A DNA stretch of 5,020 nt. It comes from an uncultured Clostridium sp. (GTDB lineage: Bacteria > Bacillota > Clostridia > Lachnospirales > Lachnospiraceae). Where the stretch lies: positions 1 to 5,020 of the forward strand of contig CAJJLI010000224.1 of assembly GCA_905192625.1 (NCBI GenBank), read 5' to 3'. Position numbers and translations under genes: made by a program. The notes below the pieces were generated by a model. The model saw nothing but the letters and a program-made list of their open reading frames with translations. It was not told where the DNA came from and ran no database searches. This document shows, piece by piece, positions 1 through 5,020 of the stretch. Every line of letters starts with the position of its first letter. The stretch's first letter is position 1.

Positions 1-3000
1 GCTGGATCGTAAATGGAGTTTATTTTAACGGCATAGGATGTTTTATTGAGAATATCTTGGTCGGTAATGTAGTGAATATCTAAAAGTCCATTGGACTCAT
101 ATCCTGTTTTGATATAGTTCATCTCAGATAATGCGAGGCTCCAACCATGGAACCATTGATCTAATTTTTCTTTTAATTCTAATGAACCGTCAAAGTGGAT
201 TAATAAATCGATGTCGCTATTATGTCTTGCAGTGCATTGATTGGTACTTCCAAAAAGATAGATACCTTTTACACGGTACGCCATCATATCAAGATGTTTC
301 GCAACTTGCTCCGCCATATAGTGACGCCATTTCCAACCTTCATCATCCCTTGGTTTGCTTTCTAAGAAGGTTGGGAAGTTGGGTTCGGATAGCGTTGTGT
401 TTTGAGTTACATCCTCTAAAAAAGCAATGGCCTTTTGAAGTTCACCGTTCATTAATATAACTAGTTCTTTATCAAAAAATGTTTCACTCACCGTAATTAC
501 TTTTACAACGTCTTCCATATAAGCGTAGTTTGGTAATAGGGTGGATAGATTATTTTTTGAACCTGTAAAAAATGAATGATTAAAAATGCAGTCTGAATCT
601 TCCGGATATAGAGGTAGATATTTGATATTTTCTTCCACTAAGTCTTGAAAAAAGTGAGTGCCAAAGGATAATTCAGGTTCGTATTTTGACTCCTTATTTG
701 CAATTTCGATGAGCATTGCAGTATTGTTAATATCCGAGTAAGCAACAGGAACGCCTAGTTTCATATCGCCACGACTTCCCCAGCGGCCAGGACCCATAAG
801 TATAAAACTGCGGCGAGGCAATATCGTATTTAATTCATGGATAATGGAGCGAATATTATAATAATCATCGGAGGACTTTTGTTTTACATATTCGTATGGA
901 TCCACATATACGACCGTTTTTATATCCGTTATTTTTCCATTAGAAACATATTTGTTTGCGGTAAATATAGTACTTTGATAAGATATGTCACTTGGTATGG
1001 CAACCGATGCGTTATCATAGTTCTGACTTTGTGGACGACATTGAAGCAAATAAAAATTAATCCCATCACTTGCAAATTCAATATCAACAGGATAGCCAAG
1101 TTCTGTTTGTAATAATGAAAGAATGGCTTGTATTTGTTTTATAAAAGTAGTCTTTTTTATTAATCCTTGAAAAGTGATTAAAATCGTATCTTTTTTAAAA
1201 TCCGTTGTGAAGGCATTCATATCCGTTGGTAAATCTTCCCTTAAAACGGAGCCTATTAAATTAAGGTGAGGAATTTGATCCCCATAATCCTTTATGAGTT
1301 CATTGATTGGAATTGTAAGAAACTGATTTTTATCTAAATCAATGCAATCAATGTATTGAGGAGAATATTTTAGTAGTTCATATGGAGAGTGATTAATGGG
1401 AAGATTAGGTAGGCCAGGCGATAGTAAGAGGGGATAATCATCTCCGATTCGGTCGACGGCTCTTGTACCTAATCCCATAACCATGCGTATGAGTCCATCT
1501 TCACGTTTTATCCTAGGTGACCAACGGAATTCATTATTGCTAAAGGCAACACCAGCATACAGAGGAAAGAAATAATGTCCTACCTTATTACCTACAACTT
1601 CTTGAATCATAATTCCCATGGATTCATTGCAATCAAGTATATGATTGTTTATACGGTATTGGATTGAATCTGGACTAAATGCAGAGGAATAGACTTCTAA
1701 TATTCCATCCACCAACTGTTTTAGGCGTTCCGATCTAGAACCAGAATTTGCAATAAACAAGCTTTTGTATTTTCCTGAGAATGAGGTATCCATCTGGTCC
1801 TCTAAAAGGGAGGAGGAACGTATGATGAGTGGACGAAGCTCGGATGCGTCTAAAATTTTATTTAATTCATTCATTATATACGGAGAAAGCCTTGCATTCT
1901 TAAGCATCTGAACAACTCTTGGATAACTAGTTCGTATCGAAACTAAGTCTAAATATTTATGCTCATTTAATTCATCAAAATCGTTTTCTTCAAGAAAATA
2001 GCGGAATTCTTCCGAAGAAATATACCATGTTTTTGGCATGATTAAATTGGATAGTTCCGGATAGTTGCTTTTTGCAGATTCAAGAATCTGATTTGCCATA
2101 AAAAAACCAGAGCCTTTTCCACCGATACGTCCAATACTTTTCGGTGAACTAATAAAACTATCTAGCAGTTTAAGAAATGCCTCCACAGGTAGGTGCTTAT
2201 GAATTCTTGATATAACGTTTGGGTTTTCTGTAATAAAGCGTCTCGTCAATTCGACTTTTAGCCATCGGTTCGTTGGTTCACTGGACATTTCATTGTTTTT
2301 AATGGCTTTTATATAGCTAGATAATGCAGCGGAAATTTTTTTAATATCGGAATCTGGTTTGTCTACAATTTTAATTAATTCATAGGTCTTACCTTGATAA
2401 ATCCAAAGATTTAAGTACTCATAAATTTGAGTATCAGTTAAGGTACTCATTGAATACTTAAAAAGTATTTTACTAAAAGAAATGATGTCTACTTCCGGAA
2501 GGGTTTCTAGAGGAGAGTTTATTTCAGTATCGAAATGATACGTATTCCAATTCATTTCTCTGTGTATTGCTTCAACAATGAGAGGATTCATCGATGCCAA
2601 AAGAGAGTTCATTTTCTCACAAACATATCGAAGTATATCATGATCTGTTTTTTGTAACAGTGTAAGAATCGCTTCCCAACGATTCTTATAATTATATGTT
2701 TGGAAGGAATCTCTTTTTTCAATGGAGTCGGCAATTCTTTTTGCTATCGTATTTAAAAGGCGTACTTCATGCTCCAAAAAGACAACATCGCCTTCATTAA
2801 ATGTATGTTTGGGATACATGACCGTAATCTGTCCTCGTTCTTTATTATTCACTATAATTAAAGCACTTAGTTTATCAGACTCGGGTATTAGATTCTGAGG
2901 TTGAATTAATTGATTATCGAATGAAATAACGACACTACAACATTCTGTATTTCGAAATCCCTTTGGCAGGATAGCAGAGATTTTTTTGAGACTTTCAATG

Positions 3001-3101
3001 ATTGAATCACAGTTTAGTGCTTCCTCAATTAAGTACAAGCATTCTAATTCTTTCGCTCGTTCCACCAAATCATCTTTTGAAATATTATTATATGGATTCA
3101 A
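1..3101 (-). CDS. GAF / PEP-pyruvate-binding (PPDK_N-like ATP-grasp) / nucleotidyltransferase fusion protein, 3' end beyond the window
   Basis: The minus strand is open without a stop from the TTG at 3101 to position 1, giving at least 1033 residues. The TTG is chosen because AAGGAGGGG lies just upstream and no better start follows. Residues about 15-130 look like a GAF sensor, ending in a helix that leads to EKRDSF. Residues about 130-320 are helical and unrecognised. Residues about 320-690 are the ATP-binding half of PPDK/PEP synthase: GGKGSG at 327-332, RSSSLLEDQ from 428, DIEF at 673-676 and LLQCRP at 685-690. K329, R428, D673, E675, Q687 and R689 match the known PPDK ATP-site residues. 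Next come GPGRWGSRGD (770-779) and GTHFFQDL (814-821), a conserved segment without a name I know. The C-terminus is a nucleotidyltransferase: GS at 951-952, D963 and D965 in SDIDLL, and D1008 in LLDIHYI. No signal peptide or membrane segment is seen, so it is probably cytoplasmic. The substrate is unknown. The segment SYAVKI at the left edge resembles the end of related proteins as I remember them, so the stop is probably close. Confidence 0.85.
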   Translation of the reverse strand, partial: MNPYNNISKDDLVERAKELECLYLIEEALNCDSIIESLKKISAILPKGFRNTECCSVVISFDNQLIQPQNLIPESDKLSALIIVNNKERGQITVMYPKHTFNEGDVVFLEHEVRLLNTIAKRIADSIEKRDSFQTYNYKNRWEAILTLLQKTDHDILRYVCEKMNSLLASMNPLIVEAIHREMNWNTYHFDTEINSPLETLPEVDIISFSKILFKYSMSTLTDTQIYEYLNLWIYQGKTYELIKIVDKPDSDIKKISAALSSYIKAIKNNEMSSEPTNRWLKVELTRRFITENPNVISRIHKHLPVEAFLKLLDSFISSPKSIGRIGGKGSGFFMANQILESAKSNYPELSNLIMPKTWYISSEEFRYFLEENDFDELNEHKYLDLVSIRTSYPRVVQMLKNARLSPYIMNELNKILDASELRPLIIRSSSLLEDQMDTSFSGKYKSLFIANSGSRSERLKQLVDGILEVYSSAFSPDSIQYRINNHILDCNESMGIMIQEVVGNKVGHYFFPLYAGVAFSNNEFRWSPRIKREDGLIRMVMGLGTRAVDRIGDDYPLLLSPGLPNLPINHSPYELLKYSPQYIDCIDLDKNQFLTIPINELIKDYGDQIPHLNLIGSVLREDLPTDMNAFTTDFKKDTILITFQGLIKKTTFIKQIQAILSLLQTELGYPVDIEFASDGINFYLLQCRPQSQNYDNASVAIPSDISYQSTIFTANKYVSNGKITDIKTVVYVDPYEYVKQKSSDDYYNIRSIIHELNTILPRRSFILMGPGRWGSRGDMKLGVPVAYSDINNTAMLIEIANKESKYEPELSFGTHFFQDLVEENIKYLPLYPEDSDCIFNHSFFTGSKNNLSTLLPNYAYMEDVVKVITVSETFFDKELVILMNGELQKAIAFLEDVTQNTTLSEPNFPTFLESKPRDDEGWKWRHYMAEQVAKHLDMMAYRVKGIYLFGSTNQCTARHNSDIDLLIHFDGSLELKEKLDQWFHGWSLALSEMNYIKTGYESNGLLDIHYITDQDILNKTSYAVKINSIYDP

Positions 3102-3105
3102 TAGA

Positions 3106-3114
3106 CCCCTCCTT
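3106..3114 (-). promoter_or_regulatory. Ribosome binding site that fixes the TTG start
   Basis: On the minus strand AAGGAGGGG ends four bases before TTG at 3101, with six bases between the GGAGG core and the start. It is a near-perfect Shine-Dalgarno sequence. The reading frame stays open upstream for about 65 bases to in-frame TAG and TAA codons inside the terminator hairpin, but no ATG, GTG or TTG with a comparable site is found there. This makes the TTG the best start. Confidence 0.8.
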
Positions 3115-3142
3115 ATGAATGCAAAAGAGTGTAAAACAATAG

Positions 3143-3193
3143 GAGATAGAAAAGAAATGCTTATTTACTACACAATCGGTGAGTAAATAAGCA
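3143..3193 (-). terminator. Rho-independent terminator of the glutamate dehydrogenase gene
   Basis: A perfect 12-bp inverted repeat, TGCTTATTTACT at 3158-3169 and AGTAAATAAGCA at 3182-3193, has a 12-base loop. Read on the minus strand it begins 16 bases after the dehydrogenase stop codon and is followed directly by TTTCTTTTCTATC. The stem is AT-rich, so it may leak. On the plus strand the hairpin is followed by CATCCTTAG rather than a T run, so it works in one direction only. It separates the dehydrogenase from the fusion-protein gene that starts about 40 bases further on. Confidence 0.8.
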
Positions 3194-3209
3194 CATCCTT
3201 AGATTGGGA

Positions 3210-4496
3210 TTATACCCAACCGCGTAATTTTACAGCATCAGCAACGCGATTGATTGCAATTACATATGCAGCATCACGCATATAAAGCTTTTTGTCCCTA
3301 GATAGATTATGTACCGCATGAAATGCACTAGTCATTTTTTGGTCTAGTTTTTCTAATACTTCTTCTTTTGGCCAGAAATAATTCATATTGCATTGAACTT
3401 GCTCAAAGTAGCTACAAGTTACGCCACCTGCGTTGCATAGGAAATCAGGAATAAGATAAATGTTTTTCTCTTTTATAATTTCATCACTATCCGGTGTTGT
3501 TGGTCCGTTCGCACCTTCACAGATAACTTTAACTTTGTCGCTGATTTTAGCTAGAGCAGGAGGTGTGATTTGATTTTCAAGTGCACATGGTAGTAAGATG
3601 TCCACATCCTGTGCAATCCATTCTTCACCGTCTAATAATTCGTAGCCCATATCAAGAGCTTTTTGCTTGTTGATGGAACCAAAAGAGTTTTTGATGGACA
3701 CGAGTTGCTCAACGTCAATGCCATCTGTATTACGATATGTATATGATTTTTTTTCTTCATTATCCCAGCAAGAAATTGCTATGATTTTACCACCAAGTTT
3801 TGTATATAGTCTTGCTGCGTATTCTGCAACATTACCAAATCCTTGAATACTAGCAGTTGTAGTATCTATGTCAATGTTTAATGTTTTAAGAGCTTCTCTT
3901 AACGTATAAATAACGCCATATCCAGTTGCCTCCGTACGACCAAGAGAACCACCCATACCAACTGGTTTTCCAGTGATGGTACCTGGATAATGTCCACCAT
4001 GGATAGTTTCGTATTCATCCATCATCCATAACATGTGTTGGCCATTGGTCATCACATCAGGAGCTGGTACGTCGCAAACTGGTCCCATTACTTTTGATAA
4101 CTGTCTGACATAACCACGACATAATCTTTCTTGTTCTGCCATTGACATATTATGAGGGTCACAAATAATTCCACCTTTTGCTCCTCCAAGAGGAATATCA
4201 ACAACTGCACACTTCCATGTCATCCACAAAGACAATGCACGGATTGTGTCAATGGTTTCTTGTGGATGGAAACGGATTCCTCCTTTGGCAGGGCCTCTTG
4301 CATCGTTATGTTGGATACGATATCCGTTAAATATTTTAGTTGTACCATCATCCATTTTCACTGGAATAGTAACATGAAATTCACGACTTGGTTGTCGAAG
4401 TAATTCTCTGGTTGCTTGATCTAAATCAATTAGATTGGCAACGTTATCAAACTGTGTTTGAGCTGAAACATATGGATTATAAGTTTTATTTTCCAT
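3210..4496 (-). CDS. gdhA: Glutamate dehydrogenase (Glu/Leu/Phe/Val dehydrogenase family)
   Basis: This enzyme performs reversible oxidative deamination of glutamate to 2-oxoglutarate and ammonium with NAD(P)+; it is normally a cytoplasmic homohexamer. At 428 residues it is full length for the bacterial/archaeal ~420-residue class. The N-terminal substrate domain holds PAKGGIRFHP with K71, K95, the signature PLGGAKGGI with catalytic K107, and PAPDVMTNGQ with catalytic D147. The dinucleotide domain begins near residue 190, with GFGNVAEYAA at 219-228. S362 in NAGGVTCS and K71 are at the positions that bind the glutamate side-chain carboxylate, which favours glutamate over leucine or phenylalanine. 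The end of the second strand reads AISCWDN, so NAD versus NADP preference cannot be read off. The ATG at 4496 has AGAGAGG (4503-4509) six bases upstream. It has its own consensus promoter and a terminator right after the stop, so it is probably monocistronic. No key residue is missing. Confidence 0.96.
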   Translation of the reverse strand: MENKTYNPYVSAQTQFDNVANLIDLDQATRELLRQPSREFHVTIPVKMDDGTTKIFNGYRIQHNDARGPAKGGIRFHPQETIDTIRALSLWMTWKCAVVDIPLGGAKGGIICDPHNMSMAEQERLCRGYVRQLSKVMGPVCDVPAPDVMTNGQHMLWMMDEYETIHGGHYPGTITGKPVGMGGSLGRTEATGYGVIYTLREALKTLNIDIDTTTASIQGFGNVAEYAARLYTKLGGKIIAISCWDNEEKKSYTYRNTDGIDVEQLVSIKNSFGSINKQKALDMGYELLDGEEWIAQDVDILLPCALENQITPPALAKISDKVKVICEGANGPTTPDSDEIIKEKNIYLIPDFLCNAGGVTCSYFEQVQCNMNYFWPKEEVLEKLDQKMTSAFHAVHNLSRDKKLYMRDAAYVIAINRVADAVKLRGWV

Positions 4497-4526
4497 TTCA
4501 TACCTCTCTTTGTAAGAAAATTAAAG

Positions 4527-4557
4527 TCCAACGACTGTCACAAAGTAAAGCGTTGAA
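4527..4557 (-). other. Possible hairpin in the glutamate dehydrogenase leader
   Basis: On the minus strand TTCAACG (4557-4551) can pair with CGTTGGA (4533-4527), giving seven pairs including one G-U around a 17-base loop. It lies within the roughly 65-base leader between the predicted transcription start and the ribosome binding site. It does not cover the ribosome binding site and no U run follows. It could be a 5' stabilising stem or chance. Confidence 0.25.
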
Positions 4558-4568
4558 TTATTGTTTTT

Positions 4569-4596
4569 ATTATACTATATATTGGAATATTGTCAA
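4569..4596 (-). promoter_or_regulatory. Consensus housekeeping-sigma promoter of the glutamate dehydrogenase gene
   Basis: Read on the minus strand, TTGACA (4596-4591) and TATAAT (4574-4569) are both exact matches to the sigma-A consensus, with a 16-bp AT-rich spacer. Transcription should start near 4562, leaving a leader of about 65 bases. Such a promoter predicts high expression, as is common for this enzyme in amino-acid-fermenting clostridia. The 16-bp spacing is one short of the optimum, which leaves room for regulation. Confidence 0.85.
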
Positions 4597-4605
4597 CAAA
4601 TTAAC

Positions 4606-4636
4606 TAGCACTAAATATTGAAATCATAGCACTAAA
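4606..4636 (-). promoter_or_regulatory. Paired 10-bp direct repeats upstream of the glutamate dehydrogenase promoter
   Basis: TTTAGTGCTA on the minus strand occurs twice, at 4615-4606 and 4636-4627. The copies start 21 bp apart, two turns of the helix, and the nearer one ends 9 bp from the -35 box. Relative to the predicted start they are centred near -48 and -69, positions typical of activator binding. Each contains the imperfect dyad TAG-TG-CTA. The regulator is not identifiable from the sequence. Confidence 0.45.
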
Positions 4637-4792
4637 AGAATGAATTTTAGAAAGGTAATAAATAAAGAATAGTGTTAACGGACATATATCTTGATAAATT
4701 TATATTGAGGTTTGTACATCAATTATATAGTAATTAAGCTTTATATTTGATAAAATGATAAAATAAGGTAATCTTTCTAAAAATAAGAAAGA

Positions 4793-4918
4793 GGTATGGT
4801 TTAACGTTTTTACTGTAGAGTTCCGCAAAAAAAGTATTTCATAGAAAAGTATTTCATAGAAAAGTATTCATAGAAAAGTATTTCATAGAAAATTGCGAAT
4901 CTTCAAGTCGTTCCTACC
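4793..4918. repeat. Imperfect inverted-repeat element enclosing tandem repeats
   Basis: Nested complementary blocks bracket a repeat core. GGTATGGTTTAACG (4793-4806) pairs imperfectly with CGTTCCTACC (4909-4918). ACT (4812-4814) pairs with AGT (4906-4908). TTCCGCAA (4821-4828) pairs with TTGCGAA (4893-4899) with one bulged base. The blocks occur in mirrored order, so the whole stretch can fold as one long, interrupted hairpin. It could be a small non-autonomous repeat element, a structured leader of the gene at 4976, or a protein-binding region. No target-site duplication is obvious. Confidence 0.45.
4830..4892. repeat. Four tandem copies of a 15-bp repeat
   Basis: AAAAGTATTTCATAG is repeated head to tail at 4830-4844, 4845-4859, 4860-4873 and 4874-4888, followed by a further AAAA. 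The third copy has lost one T and is 14 bp long; the others are identical. Each unit with the start of the next contains TTTC-ATA-GAAA, a short dyad. There are no spacers. The near-identity suggests recent expansion by slippage, and the copy number may vary between strains. Confidence 0.9.
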
Positions 4919-4939
4919 GATAGCATAGCAAAATAGAAT
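4911..4939 (+). promoter_or_regulatory. Tentative promoter of the plus-strand gene at 4976
   Basis: TAGAAT at 4934-4939 matches five of six bases of a sigma-A -10 box; the matching -35, TTCCTA at 4911-4916 with a 17-bp spacer, is poor. The overlapping ACCGATAG at 4916-4923 contains CCGATA, the core of the -10 element of sigma-D/FliA-type flagellar promoters, but no clear TAAA lies at the right distance upstream. Either reading would give a leader of about 30 to 45 bases. Confidence 0.25.
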
Positions 4940-4975
4940 TTTTAGTTTGAATTAGATGAAAGGAAAAAAGTGAAT

Positions 4976-5020
4976 ATGAAAAAAGGAGTTAAAGTGATAG
5001 TTGCAATCATAGCATTGTTG
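4976..5020 (+). CDS. Start of an unidentified gene with a signal-peptide-like or membrane-anchor N-terminus; 3' end beyond the window
   Basis: Only 15 codons are visible, MKKGVKVIVAIIALL. Two lysines at the front and another at position 6 followed by a hydrophobic run are typical of a Sec signal peptide, a lipoprotein signal or an N-terminal membrane anchor, so the product is probably exported or membrane-bound. AAAGGA at 4959-4964 is the likely ribosome binding site. An in-frame GTG at 4970 is an alternative start, but it sits too close to that site, so the ATG is preferred. The frame is closed upstream by TAG at 4943-4945. The gene is divergent from the glutamate dehydrogenase gene. Its function cannot be told from what is visible. 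Confidence 0.65.
   Translation, partial: MKKGVKVIVAIIALL

Larger units (their letters stand above)
4497..4975. other. Divergent intergenic region (479 bp)
   Basis: No convincing gene lies here on either strand. The left third carries the leader, promoter and paired upstream repeats of the glutamate dehydrogenase gene. The stretch from about 4637 to 4792 is very AT-rich and I see nothing firm in it; TTGATA (4747-4752) and TAATCT (4769-4774) with a 16-bp spacer could be a weak plus-strand promoter. The right part holds the inverted/tandem repeat element and the probable start signals of the plus-strand gene at 4976. Confidence 0.7.

Noticed and set aside
131..1112. Plus-strand open frames at 131-460 and 837-1112
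   Set aside because: They lie opposite the long fusion gene, whose minus-strand frame carries clear domain motifs. They have no convincing ribosome binding site and no recognisable protein features.
2986..3186. Plus-strand open frame of 66 codons over the fusion gene start and the terminator
   Set aside because: It overlaps the 5' end of the minus-strand gene and ends inside the terminator stem, with no ribosome binding site or recognisable product.
3158..3193. Two-way terminator or transposon end
   Set aside because: Only the minus strand has a U-rich tail, transcription on both sides is in the minus direction, and no transposase or target duplication is present.
4541..4557. CcpA catabolite (cre) site around AAAGCGTTG in the dehydrogenase leader, or around TTTAACGTTTTT at 4800-4811
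   Set aside because: Neither keeps the TG...CA ends and the ARCG core in the right register; several consensus positions mismatch.
4497..4562. Riboswitch in the dehydrogenase leader
   Set aside because: The leader is only about 65 bases with a single weak stem and no terminator or anti-ribosome-binding-site arrangement.
4152..4621. Plus-strand open frames at 4152-4403 and 4388-4621
   Set aside because: They are antisense to the conserved dehydrogenase coding region and its promoter and lack any family resemblance.
4830..4892. CRISPR array
   Set aside because: The 15-bp units are directly adjacent, with no unique spacers and no cas genes nearby; it is a simple tandem repeat.

Overview
The window is AT-rich DNA with strong Shine-Dalgarno sequences (AAGGAGGGG, AGAGAGG), a TTG start, a consensus TTGACA/TATAAT promoter and a U-tailed hairpin terminator. 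This points to a low-GC Gram-positive anaerobe. The style of the glutamate dehydrogenase and of the large fusion protein is most like Lachnospiraceae/Clostridium cluster XIVa, but the genus is inference only.

Layout. (1) Positions 3101 to 1, minus strand: one uninterrupted reading frame of at least 1033 codons that runs off the left edge. By motif it is a fusion of an N-terminal GAF-like sensor, a helical linker, a complete PEP/pyruvate-binding ATP-grasp module of the PPDK/PEP-synthase type, a conserved but unnamed GPGRWGS...GTHFFQ segment, and a C-terminal nucleotidyltransferase with all three catalytic carboxylates. The swivelling phosphohistidine domain that normally works with this ATP-grasp module is not seen. 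(2) Positions 3143-3193: a 12-bp hairpin with a U-rich tail on the minus strand, which ends the glutamate dehydrogenase transcript. (3) Positions 3210-4496, minus strand: a complete 428-residue glutamate dehydrogenase. (4) Positions 4497-4975: a divergent intergenic region. It holds the dehydrogenase promoter, a pair of 10-bp direct repeats 21 bp apart just upstream of its -35 box, and a separate element of four tandem 14/15-bp repeats nested inside imperfect inverted repeats. (5) Position 4976 to the right edge, plus strand: the first 15 codons of a gene whose product starts like a signal peptide or membrane anchor.

How the parts relate. Glutamate dehydrogenase links 2-oxoglutarate and ammonium to glutamate. 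The large fusion protein downstream has an ATP/PEP-type site and a nucleotidyltransferase site and might sense or modify something linked to carbon/nitrogen state. The terminator between the two genes argues against a simple tight operon, so the functional link is only a hypothesis. The fusion protein is the most interesting object in the window; the repeat element and the paired sites upstream of the dehydrogenase promoter come next.
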